Assembly: GCA_029531795.1 (NCBI GenBank)
Contig: JAPEIS010000003.1
Span: 1,364,001 to 1,428,000, forward strand
DNA: 64,000 nucleotides
DNA from: Sclerotinia nivalis
Lineage: Eukaryota; Ascomycota; Leotiomycetes; Helotiales; Sclerotiniaceae
Direction of reading: 5' to 3'
Part shown: positions 23,901-33,966 of the stretch, in pieces
Layout of the letters: each line of letters starts with the position of its first letter
How positions within the stretch are numbered: position 1 is the first letter of the stretch
The notes under the pieces: generated by a model
The model's input: only the letters and a program-made list of their open reading frames with translations
The model's database searches: none
What the model was told of the DNA's origin: nothing
Program-made: the position numbers and the translations under genes

Positions 23901-24010
23901 CTATTCACAAACTCTATATCCTCATCCTCATCCTCATCAATATCAATATCAAAATCGAAAATAGGGATCGGATAAACCACAGACAATTACATCCATCAAA
24001 TTTTCATCCC

Positions 24011-24070
24011 TTAACACTTCACTTAACACTTCACTTAACACTTCACTTAACACTTCACTTAACACTTCAC
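24011..24070. repeat. 12-bp minisatellite, 5 units
   Basis: The unit TTAACACTTCAC is repeated five times almost without change. Confidence 0.9.
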
Positions 24071-24456
24071 TAAATACACAAAATAATTCTTATTCTTATT
24101 CAAATTCTTATTCAAATCCTCATTCTTATGCTCAATATTAAAATAGTATATTTTCTCTTCTCATCCAACTCACCCATCACAAACCCCAAATATCATATCC
24201 ACAAGAAGCTCATCCATCCATCAATCCATCCATAACGATAGATCTATCCACCAAAAATCTATTCATCCAAGAAGTTGAAACGCCTTAATCCTTCCTTTTC
24301 TTAGCTAGCTAGCTATTTGCCAATGCCAATGCCAAAAAGTCTATTTATTCTATAATATCCCAATATTTAAAACGACCGTTCATTTGGAATCTTCAACTCA
24401 TTCATCAATCAATCAAAATTCCTTTTCACCCGTACATACAAATGAATAGAATGGTA

Positions 24457-26244
24457 TCATACTCTCCCAGACTTCTCCTCCCTAGGTGGTACCTCTCCTC
24501 TTACATTCTCCCATCCTTTCTCTCCAACACCAATTACTCCCTCCCTTAAAATCGTTAATTGTCTCACCCCACAATATCCTCCCTTTCTGGCTACTCTCTC
24601 ATAATCAACATAACGTCCCTCCTTCTCCCAATAACCCTTAGGTTTCGCTATCGCTCCTTCACTTGGAGTCATCTGTCTTTTTGAATGCATGATTCTCGAT
24701 GGTGGAGAAACTTCAGCACGGGATTTAAGTCCTCCAACTATAGCTGAGAAATATGATGATGATGCTGATGTTGTTTGAATAGAATTTAAACCTTGCCAGG
24801 TAGAATCTTCATCGCTTAGATCCCTCTTTCCTTGAGTTTTGTTATTCGTAGAATTAGGAGCACTTCCATATTTTCCACCAAAATTCTTTTGTAAATCAAC
24901 CATAGCTTGCTCTTGTTCCGGCGTGAATGAGTTGGGGATCCATAATCTATCTTCCACAATATCCCCTTCCTTTTCCAATCTCCTATCGTTGAACCGTGGT
25001 AGATGTGCAAAATGATTGATGATAGCTTGCCATGGAACAAATAATCGTTCAAACCTCTTGGCATATTTGATATTTTTGAATGATTTCGCATCATATGCTA
25101 CTCTCACAAAAGGATTCATGAAAATTCCTTCACCCCAATCCTCATTACTATTTGTAGTATAATCGGGGAAATCGGGTTTAGCGAGAATATCGGCATGAAT
25201 GAGACAACATTCAGAAGAATCCCAAAAGGATTCTGGTTCGGATCGAAATTTAAGTGGAAGTTCCGCGAGCGAGATTGAACGTTCGTTTGCGTCTTCAGGT
25301 TTCTTTTCTTTCAAAGTTGAAGAAGTGGTATTGTCAATTTCCTTCTGGAAAAATCTAGCATCAAAAGCCACAATACCACCCCAACAACTCTTAACTCGGA
25401 CTGCATCCTTTCCAGCCAAAACATCATTTCGACTAGTACTCTCTCCTTTTCCTCCAAACCATGGGAAGATTGGTACACCAATACTATAACCCTCAGTATC
25501 CCTTGTAGCATAGGTATCATAATATTTCCAACTCGAAATGAAATCCGCACCACAAACAGCCTTGTACTCCGCCCTTCCCTCCTCATTAACATTTGTACCC
25601 CATAACAACCTCAACGCACCTTCCACCTCAAAAATTACATCATTCAAGAAGAGGACTCTCTCATATTTCTTTGTCAATTCCCCTGATGTAATAGGATCCA
25701 AAGCCTTATTCCTCACATCGGCCAAAAATTCAATTCTCTTGACCCGTGTCTGTCCACTGGGTAATGTGACGCGATGTAAAGTAGAAAGATCAATAGCATC
25801 ATCCGCCTCCGCTACAATCTTCTTCTCCACACCATGTAACCTCTCGTTCAATCTCTCCAAAGAATCCTTAGGTCCACCATACACACTGACAAAAACCCTC
25901 TCCTTTCCAATTGCTTCGACTAGCGCAACCAAATGGTCACCCCATAACCCATCTATGAGTTCTGAATCCACTATATTTGCGGCAATAAATACTTTTTCAT
26001 CGCTAGGTACCGAGAATTTAGGAGGATTCGTATAACTTGCGTTGAAGATAATTTGCCAACATAGAAACAAGATAAAGAACAAGAAGATGTATGTTGGTTT
26101 GCAGATTCTTCTAAAGGCTCGTAAAATTTTCGAAGCTAAGCGCCGTGAGGAAGCTGATTTATCTTTGAATTCGTAAGTAACGTCATTGGCATCGAGAGAG
26201 TTACGTGGAAGAGGATCGTATCGAGGGGAGGATGATCGAGCCAT
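24457..26244 (-). CDS. CAP59/CMT1-type alpha-1,3-mannosyltransferase-like protein (GT69)
   Basis: A single uninterrupted frame of 595 residues begins MARSSSPRYDPLPR. A short cytosolic tail leads to one membrane segment (about 50-68, YIFLFFILFLCWQIIF), the type II layout of Golgi glycosyltransferases. The lumenal part carries CAP59-family blocks: KVFIAANIVDSE (about 84-95), VSVYGGPKDS (119-128), LADVRNKAL (174-182), VLFLNDVIFE (197-206), CGADF (231-235) and SCWGGIVAFDARFF (286-299). In basidiomycete yeast, members such as Cmt1 transfer mannose in alpha-1,3 linkage; substrates in ascomycetes are uncertain, probably cell-wall or secreted glycans. The C-terminal 120 residues are low-complexity with a late MTPSEGAIAKPKGYW segment. 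It is read away from its neighbour and no intron is needed. Confidence 0.85.
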   Translation of the reverse strand: MARSSSPRYDPLPRNSLDANDVTYEFKDKSASSRRLASKILRAFRRICKPTYIFLFFILFLCWQIIFNASYTNPPKFSVPSDEKVFIAANIVDSELIDGLWGDHLVALVEAIGKERVFVSVYGGPKDSLERLNERLHGVEKKIVAEADDAIDLSTLHRVTLPSGQTRVKRIEFLADVRNKALDPITSGELTKKYERVLFLNDVIFEVEGALRLLWGTNVNEEGRAEYKAVCGADFISSWKYYDTYATRDTEGYSIGVPIFPWFGGKGESTSRNDVLAGKDAVRVKSCWGGIVAFDARFFQKEIDNTTSSTLKEKKPEDANERSISLAELPLKFRSEPESFWDSSECCLIHADILAKPDFPDYTTNSNEDWGEGIFMNPFVRVAYDAKSFKNIKYAKRFERLFVPWQAIINHFAHLPRFNDRRLEKEGDIVEDRLWIPNSFTPEQEQAMVDLQKNFGGKYGSAPNSTNNKTQGKRDLSDEDSTWQGLNSIQTTSASSSYFSAIVGGLKSRAEVSPPSRIMHSKRQMTPSEGAIAKPKGYWEKEGRYVDYERVARKGGYCGVRQLTILREGVIGVGEKGWENVRGEVPPREEKSGRV

Positions 26245-28271
26245 TGTAGAGATATAGCTTTGATTCCCGTTAGGGATTCTTCTTGTTCCTAGAGCAAATT
26301 CCCTTTCATCTGATTAATCTGCAGTATTATTCTCCTCGTATCGCTATCCCTTATCTCCTTTACTGTTGGTGTGGTAGGCAATGAACGGTCTTCTTCGTCG
26401 CACTCGAGGTTGAAAAGGTTGTATTGTTAAAAGAGCGGAATAAATGCCATATGACGATAAAAAAAACTTGTATGGTAGAAGAAAGTTGAAAAGGATTGAA
26501 TAGAAAAGAAGAGAAGGTAAAAATAAAATGAATAGACGGTAAAAGGACTCACAATTAAGAATCCATAAAAACCAGAGTGAAAAGTGTAAGTTTGTTTGTA
26601 TATTCTGTATGGCACAACAGATAAAATTGTGAAATTGTGAGTTGAAGAAAGAGAAAGATAATTAATTCATCCATCCATCCATCCATCCATCGAAACTTCA
26701 GGGTCTCCTATCCTACCCTAAGCTAGTACAAAACTAGTACACCTGACTCCCTGCGGCATAGCCCCAGAATCCAAGCCATTTAGCGTCATTTTAATCTTTC
26801 TAGCGCATCTTTTTATTTATCTAGTGTCTTTAATTGACGCGGCCATTGATCATCCCGACCCCGATACCCACCCCGACAAAAGGGGGAATTTATTATAATT
26901 CTCAGAGCAACTCAGATGAAAGCTTTATCTTTTAGATGGCTCGGCGAATTGTTATCCAATGAATTTATGCCTTTTTTATATTTACCCAATTATACCAAGT
27001 AAAACCAACGAAAATGATGACTTCTTTCCTATCCACCCAATTATATCAATTAAATCAAGTTAAAAACCAACAAAAAATAGTTATTTAATCACCCTCTTCA
27101 ATACAACCAATCAATCATCACGGAGTATATCCAGTCCAGTCCAGTCCAATCCAACCCCAACCAACGAAACGATTGCTCTTTTGAGTGATTACCTCGTAGT
27201 ATCTAACTACTGTAGTATTATTTTGTATATGTCAAATGATTTGTTGGTTGCTCAACTAAAGCTCAACTCGAAGCAAGGTTCAGCATATATGCATGATACT
27301 CTCCCAACTATTCATTCTATCATTATAAATTTTACACACATTTTTACATGCATTCTTACATACATTCTTACATACATTTTTACATACATTCTTACATACA
27401 TTCTTACATACATTCTTACATACATTTTTACATACATTCTACCCCAAAATTCCAAAGATCCAACAAAGTTCTCCGTACTCAGTACCACATAATACAATAC
27501 AAACCAATAAATTCCCCATCCCATTCAAATCTTACCCATCCCATCCCACTCCATACCTGGGCGTCTCCCACTCGCATTTCACACTCGCATTCACACCCGC
27601 ATTCGCATTCGCACATCCATTCGCACTCGCACATCCATCCCTCATTTTCCCTTCAAACTTCCCCTTCACGCTTTCCCTTCAAACCTTCCCTTCAAGCTTA
27701 ATTATAATTACCTACTAAAAAGACCCATCAATCCATCACTTTATCGGATTCCGGTCCAATACGCTTTCCGTGTAATCACACACCGTATACCCGTATACCG
27801 TTTACCATTTACCATACGGTCCACACACCGTACACCGTATATCCACTTCTACAATCGCCCCTAAAGTAATTCCCTACTCCCTAGTCTATACCCCGACAAA
27901 AATTCATTACCAGACCCCGAAGTTTACGAAGCATTACAAACACATTCACACACACACAAAATACTTTGTAATCGTAATTCGTAATTCGTAATTCATTTTT
28001 CATTTTGATTCTAAACTACTATAATACCAAAGTACTAAAGCATCAAGAACGTAAGGATACTGTACAATGCAATGCAATGTTGTAAAATACCCCCTTGAAA
28101 GAACCACCCTCCACCCACCATCAATGAATAACTGACTGCATCAACAAATACCATTTTCATTCATGCCTTGATCATCCATTCACCTCGACATTATTTCCGC
28201 CGCCGATTTCAAAAAAGAGCAATTCTCGAAATAAACATAATTCGATGCAAGCAAGCAATTGTGTCCGGGAG
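26245..28271. other. Intergenic, 2.0 kb, promoter side of the GT69 gene
   Basis: The region holds (ATCC)n at about 26667-26692, CCAGT repeats near 27130, a 12-bp minisatellite at 27342-27440, CACTCGCATT-type repeats near 27565-27640 and ACCGTATAC-type repeats near 27780-27840. The open frames covering the minisatellite encode Tyr/Ile/His repeats and are artefacts. No gene is supported. Confidence 0.6.
27342..27440. repeat. 12-bp minisatellite, about 8 units
   Basis: The unit TTACATACATTC is repeated about eight times, with T/C variation at one position (ATTTTTAC versus ATTCTTAC). Confidence 0.9.
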
Positions 28272-31200
28272 CTAAGAACCAAAACCAAAATTGGCCAGGC
28301 CAGATAAGTACAGTACGGGTGCAGTAACGACGATGAGGAGTGCGGGCACGGCTACAAGCCTAATTATCATGTTAAGGGTACCGATCAGCTTGATGCGAGT
28401 CCAAATGGATAAAAGACTTAAGGGTATCATGTAAAGAACAAGGAAAAGATCAAGTCCAAAGGAAGAAGTCCTTACGTGTGACGTCCGCCACCACATAATT
28501 TCCTAATCAGTCCTCCAATCCAATCCACGAATACTACTTGGAAGAATGCTCGAAGGAAGTTGCGGGATTTGGCGTCATTTCCGGCCGAACGCATAGAAGA
28601 AGGTGTGATGGATCTGTCGGGTACGCTAGATGTTGGTTGTTTACGAGCTCTTAATTGGGAATCACCATTCTCCTCCGCGAATGAGGTGGTTTTGGCGGCA
28701 TTCTCTTCAGAAACAGGATTGTTGACATTTGCATTCACACTCGCAGCTGGAGTTGCCGGCTGTACTGTAATACTTGGGCTATCCTTGCCAGTTTCTGCAG
28801 TAGGAGAAACCTGGAGGCTTTCAGTGAGATTAAGCGATTTGTTTTCGACAAAAGGAGTTGAGGGCAAAGCTGGTAGGACTGGATGAAGCTTGCTGGAAGC
28901 TTGGGTAAGCTTCATGGCTTGAGGCTGAGGCGATGAGCTTCGAGAAGTTGTGATGGTTGGGAGTTGAGACGGTTCTTGAGAAGCTTTGTCCGAAGCTTTG
29001 TCGTCGTTCAATTCAGCCTTCTGTTCACCAGAATCTATTTTCTGTTCATCCGAAATGTTACCATCGCTTTGCGACTTTTCCACACTAGGCGGTAGAGCAG
29101 CCAGTTTGGATTCTGGTTCACCCTCCGCATTCTCTTCCACAATTGGAAGCAAAGATGGAGAGCTTTCTTGCGCAAGTGATCGCGGGGATGGTGTTAGTAG
29201 ATCGCCACTTGTATGATTATTGCCATTTGCAACAGGTGTAAGCGGCACTCCATCACGGTCTGTTTGGTCCTCGCTCAATTGATTTTCGAGTCTTCTCACA
29301 TGCTGCAGTATCTGATTGAAATTGTTGGGAAATGGCTCGAGGCTAGGATCATTTGGATCAAACTCTTGAAACATGGGTTCTGGGGCTGCCGATCGATTCT
29401 GAGCACTCTCGTACTCTAGCCGCTCTTCCGTGGTAGGAGGACCATTGCACTCGTGTGCAAAAAGTGGCGCCCGCTCCTCAAATGGCGTTTCAATGTCCAA
29501 ATCACGATCCAAACCATTAAAGCCCTGTAAGAGTGAGTCCGGCTGAGGGCTTGGCAGGTCAATTGCATTTGGCTGCGAATGAAGTTAGTGATCTACAAAC
29601 TTACAGCATAAGCAGATATGCGCAACTTACTTTATAGTTTTCATCTATGAGAGCTGCAGAATCAGCCACCTCCGCAGCAGTCTCTGCGACTTCAGGAATT
29701 GGAGTATTCGAAAGACGTCTATAACCAATCTTACCAGCATCCTTATCAGACATGGGAGGAGTTGGTGGTGTTTCATCAAGTAATGCAGCAGAGTCTGCAA
29801 CCTCAGCAGCAACATTAGCAAGGTCTGGTGTAGTTGATTGCTGTCTGATGGTGACATGATCAGGTACAGCATCCTGGGCGTGTAAATTATGTGCGTCCTT
29901 TTGAGCAAATGTTGCGGTACTTCCGAAATCGTCACCAAGGCGCGGTTCAGAATCTACTTTTTCGACAGTTACCATTGGCGCCGATACAACTTCAGTTGGG
30001 ATGTTGGGCTGCTCGTCGTCCTTTGGAATATTCTTTGTGCTGTCAACGGGCTCATTGACTTCATTCTGTTCAACAGCTTCCTGGTCATGGCTTTCTCCGC
30101 TGGCAGATCTGATCTCATTATTTGGTTCTGGTAGTACGACCGCCTCATCAGCTGATGGTTCGATTGTGGAGGTTCCGTCCACATTATTTGTTTTGGAGCT
30201 AACATCTTCTCGACTTGTATTGACAGTGGTAATTTCGACTTCGATTGGTTCCTCATTTACAATGGGTTCCGAGACAGTGTGCTCTTGTTTAGGTGTATCG
30301 TCAGTTTTCTCTTCAATCACTTGTTCCGCCGAGCTAGGGTCTTCCGCTGCACCTTCAATGCTTTCATTGGGGGTTGCGGTGTTAGAAGTGGTAATCTCAG
30401 AGTTCTGGGATTCTTCCTTCTTGGGTTCCTCGGCCACATTCTCAGTGCTTTCATCGGCGAGAGGAGGATGTGAGATGGGAATTTCAGAGCTGCTTGTCTC
30501 GGGCTCCTGGGTGAGCTTTTCCTCCACCTTCGCGTCACTAACCGTCAAGCCAGTTTCTTCCTTTGGTTCACCCTCGCTAGCATGTGGTTCTTGCTCCGAT
30601 TCTGGTTCCTTGCTGGTAATATGGACGGGATCTTCCTGGTGTTCGAGGACTTCACCCTTGTTCGTACCAGCCTCTTCTTTTACTTCACTCTCACCGAAAG
30701 CTTGTTTTTCATCCAAATCTGATTTGTCAGAGGCGACTGGAATGCATTCTTCCGGTTTAACAGCTTCATCCTTCTTCGTTTCAGTCTCGGTATGGAGTCC
30801 GTCATCGTCCTTACGTGTGACTTCTTCAGGTTCCAGCACATTGCTCTCGCTAGCAGGAGATTCCTTGGCTACCTCACTAGCTTCTTGAGTTGATGAATTT
30901 GGTTGCAAGTCATGGACCTCCGTCTTCTTCAAATCATCAGTTTCTGGATGAGCCTGTGATTCCAAGTTTTCAGGTTCATCAATTCCAGTACTAGAGACTT
31001 CGAGCTCTTCGACTGGTACGCTTGACAAATCGAGCTTTTCCGCCGGAGGTTCACTTTCTGGCTCAACTGCATGGTCGACCTCAGCAACAAGTGGGGATGT
31101 GCCATGTGTCTCTTCAACTTTGTCTGGCTTGACTTCGGCACCATGATCCAACAGGGAGTCTGTTGCTAATGTATCTGCCTTTGGATGTGGGCTCTCAGAA

Positions 31201-31822
31201 AGCTTTTCCTCGGACTCAATATGCCGAGTTGGCTCGATTACGGTTTCCATTGTTGATGGCTTCGTGTCAAAATCAGGTATTGTGCGAGGAGTTGAATTTT
31301 CTTCCTGTGATTTTTCGTTGGAGGTGGATTTGGATGGTGAAGGTTTGATCGGAACTGTGAGAAGATTATTCTGGTTCCCACCCTCATCGGTAACTGTGAA
31401 GAAATTGAATATTAGCTAGATACCTAAAATTCTCATCTTTTTTTTTTTTCAATTGCACGATTGAAAATGAATTAGTGAATTGCAATCTCGCTTCCATATG
31501 GCAATCAAATGCAAATGAGATAGAAATTGGTATGACTTGGGAACATTGACGATCAAGAAATATTGAAGGTAATCGACATACCAGTTGGTGCATCTTCATC
31601 CGACATCCACCAATCCCCATTACCAATCCTGAATTTGTATTGATATTCTTTTCCCTGTTCCACTTTGACTGCCTTGGAGAATACATAGTGATCCGAATCA
31701 TTGGTATAATCCATCTCCTGGGGTTGCCATACTGATTCAGGAAAGGAACCAGCAAGATATATTGGTGGGGCAGCTCCTGGTTTGGAATATTTGATAACAA
31801 CCGAAGTCTTCGTATCTGCCAT
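28272..31822 (-). CDS. AMPK1-type glycogen-binding domain protein with C-terminal membrane anchor
   Basis: Four exons (31822-31582, 31393-29631, 29572-28476, 28416-28272) give 1081 residues with all three introns keeping frame. Residues 6-95 form a CBM48/AMPK1-CBM domain: VVIKYSKPGAAPP, LAGSFPESVWQPQEM, YQYKFRIGNGDWWMSDEDAPTV, then GNQNNLLTV, close to the domain of yeast Crp1 and Mdg1. About 900 residues of acidic, Glu/Ser/Pro-rich, probably disordered sequence follow. Near 590-665 a 12-residue motif, AAEVADSAALxDE, occurs twice. The C-terminus has a hydrophobic helix with Trp (about 1008-1029), basic residues and a membrane segment (about 1054-1074, LVAVPALLIVVTAPVLYL), leaving about 7 residues after it. 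This suggests a tail-anchored protein that may hold glycogen or another glucan at a membrane. That role is inference. Confidence 0.8.
28417..28475 (-). other. Intron 3 of the glycogen-binding-domain gene
   Basis: This 59-bp intron has donor GTAAGG and acceptor CTTAAG. Without it the protein would stop just after GGGRHT and lack the membrane segment. Splicing gives the frame LLSIWTRIKLIG leading into the hydrophobic tail. Confidence 0.7.
29573..29630 (-). other. Intron 2 of the glycogen-binding-domain gene
   Basis: This 58-bp phase-0 intron has donor GTAAGT and acceptor TTCGCAG and joins DENYK to PNAIDLPSPQ. Confidence 0.8.
31394..31581 (-). other. Intron 1 of the glycogen-binding-domain gene
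   Basis: This 188-bp intron (donor GTATGT, acceptor TTCACAG) falls inside the end of the carbohydrate-binding domain, splitting a Val codon between APT and TDEGGN. It is longer than the other introns here. Confidence 0.85.
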
Positions 31823-33190
31823 TTCGTCCTAGTATTCTGCAAGCTGTCATTACCGGTGTTCAATAAAGATTTATCCCTCCGATCTTAAGAAAGAGGAGTT
31901 ACCACTGCTTTCAAGGGACTTGAAGATAAGGAATTAATGTGAAGGGGAGTGAAAGGGAATGGTCCGCGAAAGAATGAGTACAGTAGATAGGAAATGACCA
32001 TGAAGGAATTTTGACATTCTCGAAGTAAAGTACCTAGCAAGCAGAAAAAAAAAGTACGGCGGGTTCGGAAACTGCCAGGATGCCAAAATAATTCACACGA
32101 ATGGAAGAAGGAGCAGTGACGACATTAAATGTGTAACAGGAGGTACTAGGTAGATCGGTAGGTAGATCGGTAGGTAGGTAGGTAGGGAGGGAGGGGAAGA
32201 AATGAAGAAATGAAGAAAAGAAGATATGAAGAAAAGAAGGAAAGAGGGAAAGAACGGAAAGAATGTTAATAAGCTCGTACGTACCTTTTCCTAACTGAAA
32301 TAATCTATTGAAACTGGACTGGGTAAACACTTTTCTCCAAGAAATCTTACCAAAGAATGACTTTCAATGGGTTCTTGAAAATATTGAGAAGCAACTTGAT
32401 TTTGATTTTGATACTTCACAACGATGCATGTATGGGGTGAGGGTGAGGTAAAGTCTTATGTTAAGAAAAGACCTTGACCTTGATAAGAGAGTTATCAGGT
32501 AGCGTGTGGTCCTATAATTTGGATACGAGTAACGTAACTTGACAAGGCTTATCAGTTCTAGAGACTGATAGGACAGTCCAGATATCAAATAAGATGACGG
32601 TAATCGGTGATAGGTGATCGGTGATCGGTGATGGGTAATCTTGCTGGAGGAGTTATGGAGGGATCCCAAAATATGAGATGGAGTACGAAGAAACAATGGT
32701 TTTATTAGTTTGATGGTTGGATTAAAGATTTAAAAGATTGGCAATAAACACCCAACACCCACCCACATCAATCCATGAACACGCAACCCACAATACACAA
32801 TACACAATCCAAAATCCACCACTTTTAGAAATACTCCGTAGATATGCACGCCCTTACACTTTCAACTGCCAATCTTCTTCCATTGGGTACACAACGTTGG
32901 GGAGGGGAAAAGATCCTTGGAAAATATGCACATGTTAACGAATAAGTATGGTCTCCACCTTCTATCTGTGCAACATTGTTGGCAGCCACATCATAGCTCA
33001 CGCGCCACGAATAATTATTGGACTTGAGTACATGTAGAGAGAGAAATTCTCCAAAAAAATGAGGATACATCTTGATCTGTATATGTACACCCTAGTAGCT
33101 CGTTGAAAAAAAAACCAAAAAAAAAAACCCCCAAAAAAAAAAAACGTTCAATGTTCCTCAACATTTGGAAGGAATGAAAGAGTTTGAATG

Positions 33191-33250
33191 GAGTGAAGTG
33201 TGAAGTGTGAAGTGGGAAGTGTGAAGTGTGAAGTGTGAAGTGTGGAGCGT
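33191..33250. repeat. 7-bp minisatellite (GAAGTGT)
   Basis: About eight units of GAAGTGT with few changes, just after an A-rich patch at 33107-33145. Confidence 0.85.
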
Positions 33251-33407
33251 GGAGCGAGTCTGAAGTTGAAGTGGTATGGTGAAATAATAAATTCACTCGT
33301 GTGGACACTTCCTTCCGGTAGAAGAAGATCTGGAGTATGATAGCCCGCCATTAGCTTGACATCAAAAGTGGGTAAACAAGGATAGAGCTGCGGAATATTT
33401 ATGGCTA

Positions 33408-33541
33408 TGAATGGTTTGAATGGTTTGAGTGGTTTGAGTGGCTTGAGTGGTTTGAGTGGTTTGAGTGGTTTGAGTGGTGTGGGGTTTGAATGGTTTGAAT
33501 GGTTTGATTGGTTTGAATGGTTTGAATGGTTTGAATGGTTC
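33408..33541. repeat. 9-bp minisatellite (GGTTTGART), about 14 units
   Basis: Units alternate between GGTTTGAAT and GGTTTGAGT in blocks, with one break near 33478-33484. The blocks suggest local expansion of two variants. Confidence 0.9.
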
Positions 33542-33799
33542 GCTAACCATAGCTAACTGGAGTAACGACCAGGCATGTGATATTTCAGCCTTATGATGCG
33601 AGGCCACAATTATATTTTTTTGAGGCTGTACTCGAGTAGCTCAATTGATAAATAATTCGGAGAATCGAAATACCTCCCTTTAGCTATTTGGACTTCTATG
33701 ACTTCCATATTTTCACAATACCAACCTCAACATATACTATAAACACCACAAACATCAAATTACTATAGGTTTAATATCACAACTTTAGTATTTCAGTCC

Positions 33800-33852
33800 G
33801 GCATTCCAGCATTCCTGCATTCCAGCATTCCAGCATTCCAGCATTCCCGCAT
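33800..33852. repeat. 8-bp minisatellite (GCATTCCA), about 6 units
   Basis: Six to seven units, ending about 115 bases before the Iwr1 start codon, so within its promoter or 5' leader. Confidence 0.85.
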
Positions 33853-33966
33853 TGTACATTGATAAGTAATCGCTGTATACTATTGTTTGATCTCAATCAG
33901 ACGCGATTATTTGGTATTTGGATAATCCCTCTGGTCCCAGGTCGCATTCCCCAAGTCCACTCAATC

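Larger units (their letters stand above)
22793..24456. other. Intergenic, low-complexity, 1.7 kb
   Basis: This stretch holds microsatellites, including (TAGA)n near 23266, a long pyrimidine-rich, C-rich tract on the plus strand (about 23460-23900), and a 12-bp minisatellite. The 168- and 139-codon open frames here are products of the C-rich sequence (Pro, Ser, Leu, His repeats) and are not supported as genes. It lies downstream of the CAP59-type gene. Confidence 0.6.
31823..33966. other. Intergenic between divergent genes, 2.1 kb
   Basis: This is the shared upstream region of the glycogen-binding-domain gene (minus) and the Iwr1 gene (plus). It is full of short-unit repeats: GGTAGATC/GGTAG near 32142-32192, GGTGATC near 32600-32635, and the arrays at 33191, 33408 and 33800. 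Frames across them are low-complexity. No gene is supported. Confidence 0.6.

Noticed and set aside
23458..24073. Two long open frames (168 and 139 codons)
   Set aside because: They consist of Pro, Ser, Leu and His runs from a C-rich tract and a 12-bp repeat, with no domain and no start context.
27342..27440. Regular repeats that could suggest a CRISPR-like array
   Set aside because: Units are contiguous 12-mers with no unique spacers, in a eukaryotic genome; it is a minisatellite. The same holds for the arrays at 24011, 33191, 33408 and 33800.
30001..30888. 295-codon open frame on the plus strand
   Set aside because: It is the reverse strand of the acidic exon of the glycogen-binding-domain gene; Ser/Val richness arises from the Glu/Asp/Ser codons opposite.
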